Program-made: the position numbers and the translations under genes
Shown here: one piece after another, positions 8,065 through 18,900 of the stretch
Layout of the letters: each line of letters begins with the position of its first letter
Numbering within the stretch: the first letter of the stretch is position 1
Assembly: GCA_009911035.1 (NCBI GenBank)
Contig: QXWO01000004.1
Span: forward strand, 1 to 64,000
Source: Lachnospiraceae bacterium
Lineage (GTDB): Bacteria > Bacillota > Clostridia > Lachnospirales > Lachnospiraceae
Direction: 5' to 3'
Length of the DNA stretch: 64,000 bases
Notes under the pieces: model-generated
Databases searched by the model: none
Told to the model about the DNA's origin: nothing
The model's input: the letters and a program-made list of their open reading frames with translations, nothing else

Positions 8065-8742
8065 TTAATCAGCAGTCATGTTTTTTACTTTGACAAGTCC
8101 CGCAGAAACCGGGGGCAGCGCAAGAATAATAACTGTGATCAAAGCTTCCAGTCCCAGATAGGAACCGTTGTACAGCAGGGAATAAACCGGAACAGACATG
8201 TTGTAAGAAGATGCATAGCTTCCAAAAAATATGATTCCCGACAGAAACGTAAAAAATAATCTGCCAAGAACCCCCAGAAGATATCCCCTGATAAGGCCAT
8301 ACTTTTTATTAGAAAAAACACCGGAAAGCCCCAGCGCCCCAAAGCCAAAGATATAGTCCGTAAATATCTGGGGAATGCTGATAATATAAGGGTCTATCAC
8401 CAACTGCAGAATCCCGTGTGCAACAGCCGTCATCAGTCCTGCCCGCAGGCCGAACAGGTATCCAATAAGGCAAATGAACAGCATGCTAAGCAAAGTGACT
8501 GATCCTCCCATAGGCAGATCTGCCAGTTTAATCATGCTCGTAACTGTGGCAAGAGCCATTGCCATTGCGGAAAATACAAGCTGCTTCGTGCTGACCTTCT
8601 TCTTATCCCCCGCACCGCTGACCATGCATCCCAAAAGCAGGATAAAGACCATTGCCGCAACAAGCGCGCCATATCCGGCCCCGGTCAGTTCAAAATAGTT
8701 TCCATAAGTTTCATCCACAATTTCTTTTACAAAAAATGACAT
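8065..8742 (-). CDS. thiT: Thiamine ECF transporter substrate-binding protein ThiT
   Basis: 225 residues from the ATG at 8740-8742, which has AAGGAGG 7 bases upstream; a longer reading frame to 8814 has no such site. About six hydrophobic segments cover most of the protein (starts at ~20, ~50, ~80, ~110, ~150, ~195), as in the S components of energy-coupling factor transporters. The segment after residue 50 (FSAMAMALATVTSMIKL...LPMGGSVTLLSML) is typical of the ThiT/YuaJ family. The TPP riboswitch directly upstream fixes thiamine as the most likely substrate. It presumably shares an EcfAAT module encoded elsewhere, or the one next door (9014-11560). Confidence 0.88.
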   Translation of the reverse strand: MSFFVKEIVDETYGNYFELTGAGYGALVAAMVFILLLGCMVSGAGDKKKVSTKQLVFSAMAMALATVTSMIKLADLPMGGSVTLLSMLFICLIGYLFGLRAGLMTAVAHGILQLVIDPYIISIPQIFTDYIFGFGALGLSGVFSNKKYGLIRGYLLGVLGRLFFTFLSGIIFFGSYASSYNMSVPVYSLLYNGSYLGLEALITVIILALPPVSAGLVKVKNMTAD

Positions 8743-8749
8743 AAAAAAA

Positions 8750-8772
8750 CCTCCTTGTTTTATCACAGGAGG
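8750..8772 (-). promoter_or_regulatory. thiT: Ribosome-site-masking hairpin of the thiT leader
   Basis: The ribosome site of thiT (AGGAGG, plus-strand complement 8750-8755) can pair with a perfect CCTCCT 11 bases upstream (8767-8772). The hairpin would hide the start site. Seven T residues between it and the ATG also resemble a terminator tail. It is the likely expression platform of the riboswitch. Confidence 0.55.
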
Positions 8773-8848
8773 AGAGACAAATTTTGCCCATGCACATAGC
8801 ACATGACACATCAATAGTATGATGCATCAATAGCATGATACAAAATTC

Positions 8849-8943
8849 TGCTTCCCTACGCCGGTATTATCCGGTTCAGGTGATGAGGGTCAGCTCATGT
8901 CCTGTTATGAGACATAGGCACTCTCAGCTTACGCTCCCCTAGC
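8849..8943 (-). promoter_or_regulatory. TPP riboswitch (THI element)
   Basis: Read on the minus strand it contains, in order, AGGGGAGC, GCTGAGAGT, GACCCTCATCACCTGA, a CCGGATAATACCGGCG hairpin and GTAGGGAAGC. These are the conserved blocks of the thiamine pyrophosphate aptamer, with the CUGAGA and ACCUGA pockets intact. It lies about 110 bases upstream of thiT and 70 bases after ecfT. Binding of TPP is expected to shut off thiT. Confidence 0.96.
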
Positions 8944-9013
8944 GATTTATTTTATTATTATACATTTAAGATATACTTATCCGGCATTATTGTCAAGCAC
9001 AAATGGTGACATT

Positions 9014-9841
9014 TCACACAAACGGATTATAAAACCTGCTCCCGTTAGAATAAGTAACAGCCAGCGCAATAACCATAAACGCCACCGTAAATGCAATGAC
9101 CAGATAATCATTCCGCTGCATCTTCCGCGCCATATACCAGGTCCTCTTTTTATGTTTGCCGTACCCCCGCAGCTCCATGGCATTGCTGACAGTGTCTATC
9201 CTGTCCATGCTGGAAAAGATTAGCGGGAATATAATAGAGGATGTATTTTTGATCCTGCTGATAAGGGATGCCTTGCCGGACATTTCTATGCCCCTTGCCT
9301 CCTGTGCGTGTTTGATCTTGGTAAATTCTCCCTGTACATCGGGAATATACCTAAGGGCGATGGAAAAGGCATACCCCACATTGTAGCTGATGCCTACTTT
9401 ATTCATGGAAGCAGCAAACTCGCTGGGATTGGTGGTGACCAGAAACATAAACACCGCAGGAATGACGGCAAAGTATTTAATAATAACGTTCAGCTCATAA
9501 AAAAGCTGTTCCTTCGTCACATCATAAGGCCCTGCCAGATGGAAAAGCACAGTCCGGGTTCCGTAAATATGGGTTCCCTGATCCGGTGAAAACAAGAAGA
9601 TTGCAATCACGTTCAAAACCAAAAACAGCATGATCATCTTAAAAACTGCCCCTACCTGTTTCCACTGGGTTTTAGAAATCTTAAATATCACAAGGCTTAA
9701 GACCACCATCACGACCAGCACTCTTGTATCGTAGGTCAGCATGCTTGTAAGGCACCAGAGCAGGAAAAAAACCAGCTTGGTCACGCCGCTTAGCTGGTGA
9801 ATCCAGGTATCTTTTTCTACATAGGATAATATCTTAGCCAT
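9014..9841 (-). CDS. ECF transporter transmembrane component EcfT
   Basis: 275 residues with hydrophobic segments at about 22-60, 65-85, 120-140, 155-165 and 245-265. The two coupling-helix Ala-Arg-Gly-type motifs are visible (QEARGIE and ELRGYG), which dock onto the paired ATPases. It is the last gene of the S-A-T cassette, 15 bases after the fused ATPase gene. The family carries vitamins or metals in concert with an S component. Because its dedicated S gene is broken, it may now serve other S proteins such as ThiT, encoded just downstream. Confidence 0.9.
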   Translation of the reverse strand: MAKILSYVEKDTWIHQLSGVTKLVFFLLWCLTSMLTYDTRVLVVMVVLSLVIFKISKTQWKQVGAVFKMIMLFLVLNVIAIFLFSPDQGTHIYGTRTVLFHLAGPYDVTKEQLFYELNVIIKYFAVIPAVFMFLVTTNPSEFAASMNKVGISYNVGYAFSIALRYIPDVQGEFTKIKHAQEARGIEMSGKASLISRIKNTSSIIFPLIFSSMDRIDTVSNAMELRGYGKHKKRTWYMARKMQRNDYLVIAFTVAFMVIALAVTYSNGSRFYNPFV

Positions 9842-9856
9842 CTGCCGGTCCTCCTT

Positions 9857-11560
9857 TTATACTCTGTGTTCCCGCTCATAGGTGATGAAACGCTCCACAA
9901 ATTCGGAAGGATCATCTATCTGGCAGTTGACCGCCAGATCATAGAGCGATGTTTTCTTGAGATATGCCTTATCTGCAATGGCCTCATTGGTCAACACCTT
10001 TGCAGGTGTGTCATCTGCAATCAGATGGCCGTCCGCAATGACAATGGCCCTGTCTGTGTACTCCAGCATAAGATGCATATCGTGAGTGATCATGATAATG
10101 GTGATTCCGTAAGTTTCATTAATTTCTTTTAAAAATTCCATGATTTCCGTATAGTGTCTGTAGTCCTGCCCTGCCGTAGGCTCATCCAGAATGAGCACCT
10201 CCGGATTCATCACAAGAATAGAGGCAATGGACACCCTCTTTTTCTGCCCGAAGCTCAAGGCGGATACAGGCCAGTTTCTGAAAGGATACAGACCGCAGAT
10301 TTTAAGGGTATGATAAACCCGTTCCTTAATTTCTTCTTCCGGCACGCCTCTTACTGCAAGCCCTAAAGCCACCTCGTCAAAAATCATGGGCTTGGAAATC
10401 ATCTGGTTGGGGCTCTGCATCACGAGACCGATTTTTTCTCCCCGCTCTTTGATGGAAAGCGGAGCCATATCCTCACCGTTTAAAAGGATTTTTCCTTTGG
10501 TGGGCTTATAAAAACCGCATATCAGATTGGAAAGGGTGGACTTGCCTGCGCCGTTCTTGCCGACAATGCTGACCATTTCCCCTTTCTTGATGTCAAAATG
10601 GATATGCTGTAAAATAGGATGGCCTTCCACATAAGAAAAATACAGCTCCTCCACTTTCAGGGCGGAAGCCGTCTCCTTTTTCGGCTTCTTTCCTTCCGAA
10701 CTGGCAAACCAGTCCCTTAGAGGCTTTTTGTAATTTTCAAGACGCATGGTTTCAATGTGCTGGGGATGATCCTTGGGCAAAATGGAACAGCCTGCATGTT
10801 TGATGGCTGTAATATAAAGAGGTTCCCGGATTCCCTGTTCCTTAAGGATATTCCCTGCCAGCAGTTCATCCGGCGTAGTATCCGCTACGATTCGTCCCTC
10901 CCCTACCACCACGATTCTGTCCACATCGCGGTAAAGGGCATCCTCAAGACGGTGCTCAATAATCAAAATGGTGGTCTTTTTCTTCTTCTGTATCTGGTCT
11001 ATCATGGCAATGGCCCGTTTTCCGGTGGCTGGATCTAAGTTTGCCAGCGGTTCATCAAAAAGCAGGATCTCCACATCGTCCACCATGACCCCTGCCATGG
11101 ACACCCTCTGCTTCTGTCCCCCGGACATTTCCCCCGGCGCATGGTCAAGAAGCTGTTTCACATCCACCATTTCTGCCACTTCATCAACCTTTTTGAACAT
11201 TTCCTCCTGGGGCACCATGTCATTTTCAAGGGCAAAAGCAATGTCCTCCGCCACTGTCAGCCCAATAAACTGTCCATCCGTATCCTGCAATACAGTCCCC
11301 ACGATCTTAGACATGCCAAACAGCCCTAATTCCGCAGGATTTTTGCCGCCTATTGTAAGACTTCCCGTAATGTCCCCTGTGTAGGAAAAAGGGACAAGAC
11401 CGTTAATGCAGTGGGCAAGGGTTGACTTTCCCGAGCCGGAAGGCCCTACAATCAAAACTTTCTCTCCGGGCATGACCGAAAGGTTGATATCCCGGAGAGT
11501 AGGTTCCGCCTGTGCCCGATATTTAAATGAAAAATCTTTAAACTCGATAATAGGCTCCAT
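9857..11560 (-). CDS. Fused double ATPase of an ECF transporter (YkoD type)
   Basis: 567 residues with two ABC ATPase domains. The first (~1-240) has Walker A GPSGSGKST, signature MSGGQKQR and Walker B LLFDEPLANLD. The second (~300-540) has GKNGAGKST, signature LSFGQKKR and LILDEPTAGQD. Fusing EcfA and EcfA' into one chain is known for the YkoEDC-like thiamine/hydroxymethylpyrimidine and UPF0397-linked systems. It begins 3 bases after the stop of the S-component gene and is followed by ecfT, so S-A-T is one unit. Both ATP sites look intact. Confidence 0.93.
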   Translation of the reverse strand: MEPIIEFKDFSFKYRAQAEPTLRDINLSVMPGEKVLIVGPSGSGKSTLAHCINGLVPFSYTGDITGSLTIGGKNPAELGLFGMSKIVGTVLQDTDGQFIGLTVAEDIAFALENDMVPQEEMFKKVDEVAEMVDVKQLLDHAPGEMSGGQKQRVSMAGVMVDDVEILLFDEPLANLDPATGKRAIAMIDQIQKKKKTTILIIEHRLEDALYRDVDRIVVVGEGRIVADTTPDELLAGNILKEQGIREPLYITAIKHAGCSILPKDHPQHIETMRLENYKKPLRDWFASSEGKKPKKETASALKVEELYFSYVEGHPILQHIHFDIKKGEMVSIVGKNGAGKSTLSNLICGFYKPTKGKILLNGEDMAPLSIKERGEKIGLVMQSPNQMISKPMIFDEVALGLAVRGVPEEEIKERVYHTLKICGLYPFRNWPVSALSFGQKKRVSIASILVMNPEVLILDEPTAGQDYRHYTEIMEFLKEINETYGITIIMITHDMHLMLEYTDRAIVIADGHLIADDTPAKVLTNEAIADKAYLKKTSLYDLAVNCQIDDPSEFVERFITYEREHRV

Positions 11561-11563
11561 GTA

Positions 11564-12087
11564 TTAATCCTCTTTGGTAAGACTGGAAGACTTGGCTCCA
11601 ATGGCTGAATAGCCCACACACAAAAGAGTTCCCAATATGCCGATGATGATGATATTTCCTATAAAAGCAAATATTCCCTGCACGAACACCTTGTTGACCG
11701 GCTCTGCATAGATTGCGATATCCAGAACAGGCGCTACCAAAATCCATGCCACTGCATTGGACACCACCTGAATCACATTAAAGAACACAATGACTTTTGT
11801 GGTTCCGAATCCGCCTTCCCTGATCGCATACTTTGCGGCAAAAAGGCCGATGATAAGACCCACCACGCCGTCCGGGAATACCCAGCTCCACCATACGCTG
11901 CCGTAAAAGAGCGCATCACCCAGGGCATGTGGCCGAACACTGCCGCCAGAAAAGCCATAACTGCCATACGGGGCTGTAAATAGGTATTCGGAATGGGTGT
12001 GGGAATTTGGATCTGCGTAAGGGCTACGAACAGTGCCGTACCGATACCGATAGCTACAACCTCTTTGATACCAAATTTGAGTTTCAT
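11564..12087 (-). pseudogene. ECF transporter S component, UPF0397 family, frameshifted
   Basis: The start at 12087 has GAGGAGG 8 bases upstream. Frame 1 encodes MKLKFGIKEVVAIGIGTALF...LAAVFG and then goes out of frame at about 11926-11936. The correct sequence resumes in another frame as HALGDALFYGSVWWSWVFPDG and runs to the stop at 11564. UPF0397 proteins have about 11 residues (of the type PVAGALIGFIG) between VFG and HAL; they are missing here. A loss of about 31 bases explains both the gap and the frame change. The product would be cut in its second membrane segment. A sequencing or assembly error is possible but would have to remove ~31 bases. Substrate is unassigned; thiamine precursors are a guess from the YkoD-type partner. 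Confidence 0.8.
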
Positions 12088-12196
12088 GATAACTTCCTCC
12101 TCATTTGTTTTATAAAATTGTCCTGGCAGAGCACTTTTACTGCCGCTGTCCATTTCACGACCGGCAGTCCTTTTACTGCTGTGCTCTCACCAGTTT

Positions 12197-15100
12197 TCAG
12201 TATAACACAATTTCGTTACCAAGTGCAAAAGAATATATAATTTTTTGCACCACTTCCCTGCCTGTGAGCCGGGAAAGGGCTTCGGCATAATAGTCAAGCT
12301 GTACCTGATACCGGTCCACCAGTTCTTTCTCTGTCTTAACCGCATCCGTCTTGTAGTCGGCCACCACGATTTTTCCGTCCTCCTCGAAAAAAACATCAAT
12401 GATCCCCTGGATCAGCACCTGCTCATCAGAAGGAAAACCGCTGTCTATGCGGTCCGCCGTAAGCCCCAGCACAAAGGGCTGTTCCCTGTACAGCTTCCCC
12501 TTGCTGTCCGCCTCTGCCATCCGGCGGGCAAGACTGCTTTCCAGAAATTTCTCCACTTTTGGTATGGAAATACTGCTACGCCACTGACTGCTTATCAATT
12601 CTTCCCCCTCAAAAATATCAAGCACCATCTCCAGCTGTTCCCTAAGCGCCTGTCCCTTTAAACCTGCCAGCTTTCCTAAATCCAGCAGCTCCATTACCTT
12701 ATGGTAAGCGCTTCCCCGGTCGGTCCCCGACATACCTGCCGTGTTATCTATGAAAGAAGGAATATAGGGAACCACCTCCTGTTCTTCAAATAACTGCCGC
12801 GTAAATGCCTTTCCCAGCCGTCTGCCACAGCCGCCGTCCCCCAAAGTTTCCAAATCTTCTATTGACTGGTCTGATAAATCATGAATCGCCTTCTTCTTTA
12901 GTTCCGACACGGTAGTCTTTACAAAAAGATTCGACAAATACTGATAAGGATAGGTTCTTCCAAAGCGTTCTGACAGTTGTGTCAGTATTTCATTATCCTG
13001 CCCGGTCACCATTCCTCCTTCCGTATCTTTCAAAAACAGTTTTTTCTTCCTCTCTATCTGGTATACAGCCCCCTTGACATCCCTGTGAAATACTTCCCCG
13101 GGACCGGTTAAAACTGCATCTTCCAGACAGGGGAAGATAAAGTCCAGATAGCATCCTGCTCCTGCCAGAACGGAAAAAGGCACTTTCCCCTTTCCCCTTT
13201 CTTCCTGCTTTTCAAATTCCTTTTTCTGTTCCATTGCTTCACGGAATTTCTCAATGTCAGAAGTCATGGCTGTGAGAATCAGCTTTTCTTTCGCCCGGGT
13301 CATTGCCACATAGAGCACCCGCAGTTCCTCTCCTAAAGCGTCAATTTTCATCTTAAGGGCCACCGCATTTTTTTTCAGGGTATGACTCTGAATCCGGCGG
13401 GTGCTGTCAATATAATCCACACCGATGCCCATATCCGCATCGGCAATCAGCCTGCCTCCCGTATCCTGCATGTTGAATTTCTTGGAAAGGCCTGCCACAA
13501 AGCAGACCGGGAATTCAAGACCCTTGCTTTTGTGGATACTCATGATCCGCACCACATCGGCATTTTCATCCAGCACATCGGCCTCCCCATAATCCACTTC
13601 GTATCTCTCCAACTGTTCCATATAGCGCAGAAAGTGGAAAAGGCCGTAATAACTGGTACTCTCAAAGGCTGCCGCCCGGGTAAGGAGCATTTCCACGTTG
13701 GCCCTGCGCTGGCTTCCTCCCGGCCGAGCTGTCACATAATCCATATATCCCGTGTCCCACAGAATCTCCTGTATCAGTTTGTGGATAGGGGTGTATGCGG
13801 TTTTCTGCCTGTAGTAAAAAAGCTGTTCCAGAAATTTATGTATCCGCTCTTTCAGCTGCCCTTCATGGGAAACCAGACAGTCATAGAGTGGAATCCCCTT
13901 GTCCTGCGCCCGTATGCCTGCAATTTCCTCCTGGGAAAATCCCCCGAAAAAAGATTTCAGCGTTCCGTATAAAGGGATATCCTGTAGAGGATTGTCAATG
14001 ATATTCAAATACTGCATCAACACTTTGATCTCCACAGTCTGGAAATAACCCGTCCGGGAAGATACGTAGGCCGGAATCCCTTCTTTTTCCAGAATCCCCT
14101 TAAATTCCTCCGCCCAGCCGGAGGTAGTGCGCAGGAGAATCACCATGTCACTGTACCGCACCGGGCGCATCTGGCCGCTTTCTTTGTCCGTAACCTTAAA
14201 GTTCCGGTACATTTCCTGTATTTTCCCGGCGATTACTGCCGCCTCCTGCTCCCGCACCGTAATAGGTGACTCCCCATCCTTTCCTATAATAATATATTCC
14301 GTATCATAGGTATGATCAGACATGTCATCATCAGAAGCCGGGGGAAACGAAGCCCCCGGATAAAGAGCCGCTTCTTCGTCGTATTCCACACCCCCCACTT
14401 TCCTTCCCATGATGCGCCCAAATAATTCATTGACGCTGGCAAGGACCTGGGGACGGCTCCTGAAATTCTTGTGTAGATCTATCCGCTGGCAGTCAGAATC
14501 CTCCTTCGGGTAGCTGTTGTACTTCTCCATGAAAAGCTCCGGCCTTGCCAGACGAAATTTGTAAATACTCTGTTTTACATCCCCCACCATAAAGCGGTTA
14601 TAATTTCCGTCTTCCTCTCCGGAAATGCTTTTCAGAAGAAGTTCCTGCACAAGATTGCTGTCCTGATACTCATCAATCAAAATTTCCCCGAAAAACTGCC
14701 TGTATTCCAGCGCTGCGGGGGAGGGGGACACCGTTCCATCCTCCGTCTTTTTTAAAAGGATTTGAAGGGCAAAGTGTTCCATGTCATGAAAGTCAATGAC
14801 GTTTTCCAGTCGTTTCTTTGCATCCAGCTTTTCTTTATATAAAAGCACAAGATGCAGCAATTCTTCCACATTGGGAGCGGCCTTTTCCATCCGCTCTGCC
14901 ACCTGCGCAGGGGGCAGCAGGAGAAATGCATTTCTGATATCGTCTAACTGCTTTTTGATATCCTTACGCATCTTCTGCACCTTTTCCCGGCACATGGGAT
15001 TGACGGAATCGTCCTTTTTGGAGGGGAGCCTGCCAAAAGAAATCCTCTCAAAGGCTTCATAATATCCTCCAAGCCCCTGCACTTTAAAGAGCTGTTCCAG

Positions 15101-15871
15101 CATTTCCTTCTCCCGCTCAAGAGTTTCCCCATACATATAGGGACCGTCCGGCCTCTGGGCAATTCTGACAGCCCTGTCTGTTTCCTGCACACATTCTTCA
15201 ATGGCTGTTCTTATGTAGCCTGTAAGATATCTGCACCATGGAGTGTTTTCCAGTTCTGATACGTCTGCCAGCCGGTAGTCCTCCATACATTGACTGATCC
15301 AGTCTTCCGGCCATGGATAACTCATGGAAAACTCGTACAGTCTGGTGATGTATTCTTCCAAAAGCTTATCGTTGCTTCCTCCTGTAAAGTACTCCACGCA
15401 GTCCGTAAAAACCGTATTTTTCTCCTGATACTGTTCCTCCAGAAGTTCACGCATCACATCCTGCCCAAGAAGCTTCAGCTCCCCCTCATCGGCCACCCGG
15501 AAACCGGGATCAAGGCCGATATCGTTAAAATTATTCCTTATAATAAACAGACAAAAGCTGTCTATGGTAGTGATCTGGGCATTGTGAAGCAGGGAAGCCT
15601 GTCTCTGGAGGTGGATATTTCCGGGATTTTCTTCCAGCTTCCGGCCAATTGCCAGACTGATCCTCTCCCGCATCTCCGCCGCCGCCGCATTGGTAAAGGT
15701 CACCACTAAAAGACGGTCAATGTCCATGGGGCGGGACTCGTCCGTGATCATACGGATGATCCGCTCCACCAGCACCGCCGTCTTCCCAGACCCTGCTGCT
15801 GCCGATACCAGAATGTTCCGATCCCGCAACTCTATCACTTGCTGCTGTTCCGGGGTAAATGCTATTGCCAT
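12197..15871 (-). CDS. addA: ATP-dependent helicase/nuclease subunit A
   Basis: 1224 residues, the usual AddA size. The N-terminus carries the Q motif (FTPEQQQVI) and Walker A (SAAAGSGKT, residues 23-31). Helicase motifs LIDEYQDSN, VGDVKQSIYKFR, MSIHKSKGLEFP and LYVAMTRAKEKL follow. The C-terminal RecB-family nuclease shows GIIDVFFEEDGKIVVADYKTD. With AddB it processes double-strand breaks to 3' tails at Chi for RecA loading. It starts 34 bases after addB on the same strand. Confidence 0.97.
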   Translation of the reverse strand: MAIAFTPEQQQVIELRDRNILVSAAAGSGKTAVLVERIIRMITDESRPMDIDRLLVVTFTNAAAAEMRERISLAIGRKLEENPGNIHLQRQASLLHNAQITTIDSFCLFIIRNNFNDIGLDPGFRVADEGELKLLGQDVMRELLEEQYQEKNTVFTDCVEYFTGGSNDKLLEEYITRLYEFSMSYPWPEDWISQCMEDYRLADVSELENTPWCRYLTGYIRTAIEECVQETDRAVRIAQRPDGPYMYGETLEREKEMLEQLFKVQGLGGYYEAFERISFGRLPSKKDDSVNPMCREKVQKMRKDIKKQLDDIRNAFLLLPPAQVAERMEKAAPNVEELLHLVLLYKEKLDAKKRLENVIDFHDMEHFALQILLKKTEDGTVSPSPAALEYRQFFGEILIDEYQDSNLVQELLLKSISGEEDGNYNRFMVGDVKQSIYKFRLARPELFMEKYNSYPKEDSDCQRIDLHKNFRSRPQVLASVNELFGRIMGRKVGGVEYDEEAALYPGASFPPASDDDMSDHTYDTEYIIIGKDGESPITVREQEAAVIAGKIQEMYRNFKVTDKESGQMRPVRYSDMVILLRTTSGWAEEFKGILEKEGIPAYVSSRTGYFQTVEIKVLMQYLNIIDNPLQDIPLYGTLKSFFGGFSQEEIAGIRAQDKGIPLYDCLVSHEGQLKERIHKFLEQLFYYRQKTAYTPIHKLIQEILWDTGYMDYVTARPGGSQRRANVEMLLTRAAAFESTSYYGLFHFLRYMEQLERYEVDYGEADVLDENADVVRIMSIHKSKGLEFPVCFVAGLSKKFNMQDTGGRLIADADMGIGVDYIDSTRRIQSHTLKKNAVALKMKIDALGEELRVLYVAMTRAKEKLILTAMTSDIEKFREAMEQKKEFEKQEERGKGKVPFSVLAGAGCYLDFIFPCLEDAVLTGPGEVFHRDVKGAVYQIERKKKLFLKDTEGGMVTGQDNEILTQLSERFGRTYPYQYLSNLFVKTTVSELKKKAIHDLSDQSIEDLETLGDGGCGRRLGKAFTRQLFEEQEVVPYIPSFIDNTAGMSGTDRGSAYHKVMELLDLGKLAGLKGQALREQLEMVLDIFEGEELISSQWRSSISIPKVEKFLESSLARRMAEADSKGKLYREQPFVLGLTADRIDSGFPSDEQVLIQGIIDVFFEEDGKIVVADYKTDAVKTEKELVDRYQVQLDYYAEALSRLTGREVVQKIIYSFALGNEIVLY

Positions 15872-15905
15872 ATCTGCCTCCTGAATCTTCTCTTGACCAA
15901 ACGCA

Positions 15906-18900
15906 CTATTTGCTGCGCAGTTCTTCTCTCATTTTAATAAATATTTCATCCTCGGGAATATTCCCCAGCACACGGGTATGGTATCCCGGTGTCTTTTCCT
16001 CGAAATCGCATACGCCCTTATAGGCACAGTAGGTGCAGGACTCCCTCCCTCCCTGCTGGCAGGGGTTGACTTCAATATTGCCGGAAAGGATCTCCCTGCC
16101 GAACTGTCTGATTTTGTGGTTGACGAATTGGGAAATCGTCTCATAGTCTTCCTTTCCCACAGTAGAAGAACGCACGGAAAAGCTTCCGTCCTTTTTCCGC
16201 TCCACAGGAATCACAAGGGATTTATCGGAAAAATTTTTGTCCAGAAGGCTGACCGCTCTCTCGTCCCCGCTGACGATCCCGGTTGTGCGCAGTTCTTTCA
16301 ATATTTCACGGCTGACCTCCTCGGGTGTCATCTCCTCCCCGCTTTTGACCAGAGGGTCGCTCACATGGTAGTACAAAAGGGCTGCCGGCACCACTTCTTT
16401 ATCCGGGTGGTTTCTTTTCGTCACCTCCGCCGCCACATTCATATACACCACAAGCTGGAGCTGTAATCCATAGTACAGAGCCGCCAGATCGAATTTTCTG
16501 CTGCCGGATTTGTAATCAACTACCTTCACGTAAACCTTTTCCTCATCCTCACAGGTATCAATTCTGTCAATTCTTCCCCGAAGCTTCATCTTTTCCTCAT
16601 CTGTTAAAGCAATGTTCACCGCTTCGAGTTTTTCCACCCGGGAAAAGGACATCTCAAAGGAGGACGGAACGAAATCCCCTTCCCTTAGCTGGGCCTTCAG
16701 TGTCCGTATGGTCCTTTTCAAAATCCGGTACATCCGCTCCACCATATACTCATAGCGGGCATTGCTGTAAAGAATTGTCTCCCCATAGGACACTGTATGA
16801 ACTTCCAGCGCTTCTCTAAGCAGCCGGTCCCCTTCTTCCTCCGTAAAATCAAACCAGGTGAGACCGTTTTCTGTAAGCTTTGCAGCAAATGACTCTAAGA
16901 CCCCGTGGAAAATATTCCCCAGATCTGCCTGCTCAAAGCTGAACGTATCCCGTTCTTTCAGCATCAGACCGTATTGCAGAAAATGAGAATAAGCGCAGGC
17001 CGCATATTTTTCCAGACGGCTCACACTGCTCTCCAGCATACTTCCGTATAAGGCTTTGGCAACTGCCCGGGCCAGAGGCTTGTGCTCATACCGGGAAAAG
17101 GCTGCCTCTTTCAGTCTGTTTGTGTAATCTGCATATTTTTCATCCTTTTCATAGATCCGGTACAGACCGCGCAGTTCCTCCCGGCTTAAAAGGCCTTCCC
17201 TTCCTGCGCTGTAATCCCTAAGTTCCTCCGCCAGTACAGTAAGCCCATCCTTTTTCCCAACAATTGCGTCAAAGGGCTGACTTTCACTCCCCCCGGTTTT
17301 GACCCTGATTTGCGGAAAAAGCTTCCCGATCATATCCACCAGATAAGAAGGCCGGATGCTTTTTCCCTGACTGTTTATCCTTGAAAAGGACAGATAAAGC
17401 CGCTCCGAAGGCTTGGTCATATTCATATACAGGTAAAGCCGCTGGGTATACATCTGCTGTCTGGGGGTAGGTGCAAGCTCAAAATCCGACTGCTGTAAAA
17501 ACTCCCTGTCAATATCTGAGATAATACCTCCCCGGCTGCCGCTTCTTGGAATGTTGCCGTCGTTTATCCCTAAAAAAAACAACACCTTCACCTGCTTTAA
17601 ACGGCTTCTTTCCATGTCCCCTACCACGATCCTGTCCACACTGCCGGGAATGATCCCCACTTCAATTTCCCCGAAACCAGCATCCAAAATATCCGCAAAC
17701 TCCTTAAGGCTCACTGGCTCCTCCTCCAGAAGCCCGACAATCTGCTCTAAAAGTTCCATCACAAGCCTGTAAATCTGGGCATACTCCTTTGCCCGCTCCG
17801 GCATCTGGATATCCTTAAAATACTGCTCATACCCTGAAAGTTTCTCCTGTATCCTTCCGGCTACAATGAAGTCATACAAAGTCCGCACCATCTCTCCGGC
17901 AGTTTTCTTTTTCACAAGAAGGGGCCTTATCTGCTCCATGAACCGCTCTCTCGTTTCATTCAGCCCTTCCAGATAAAGAATCTGCCGTTTTTCTTCCTCG
18001 CTTACTTCCTCCCCGTCCGCTCCCGCAGGCGCCGCAGAATCCGCCCTGCGCACAAAGGCCTGGCTCCATTTTTTCTTTCCCTTAATGCCAAGGGCAAGCA
18101 CATAGTTTTCCAGCCTGTCCGTCTCCTCCGGCGAGAAATCCGCCAGTCCGCACCTTAAGAAATGGAAAACCGTCTCATAAGAAAAATCATACAACACAAT
18201 TTTAAGGGCACTGCGTATGTATTCAATGAAAGGATTCAGCAAAAGCCCTCTGGTCCTGTCTATGAATACGGGGATATCATACATAAGGGCTTCCCGCTCA
18301 AAATAATCCCCATATGTTTCCAGATCCCCTGTGACAACTGCAATGTCCCGGTAGCAGTACCCCTCCTCCAGCACCAGTTTCTTGATCCGGATGCTGACCT
18401 GGCGCACTTCCTCTGCAGGGTTCAGGGCCTTTGTCAGATAAATATTCTCTCCCCCTTCCCCTTCGTAAGGTCTGACCGGGTAGCGGAACAGGTTTTTCTC
18501 TAAGTGGGCCATTTCCTTATTATTCTTAAATCTTGGCAGGGGATCATTCTTTATGTACACATCCTCCCTTTTCTGCCAGTCTGCATGCGCTCCATCTTTC
18601 TGTGTCCTGCCCGACTGCGCTGCTTTTGTCTGCATTCTATCCGGCCTGCCCGACTGCGCTGTTTTTGTCTGCATTCTGCCGGCCTGTCTCTGCTTCCTGT
18701 CCGATTCATCCTGCCCAGTGCCGCTCTCTCCGGCCAGACGGCAAAGGTCACTCACCGTCTTCCTGCTTAAATAAAATAATTCCTGCTCCCCCTTCATCTG
18801 GAAAGGGTTTTCATGACCGTCAATGGTGACAGATACAATGACTTTATTGGTCAATGCCAAAAGCTCCCGGATCAGCCTGTACTGGATAGGCGTAAACCCT

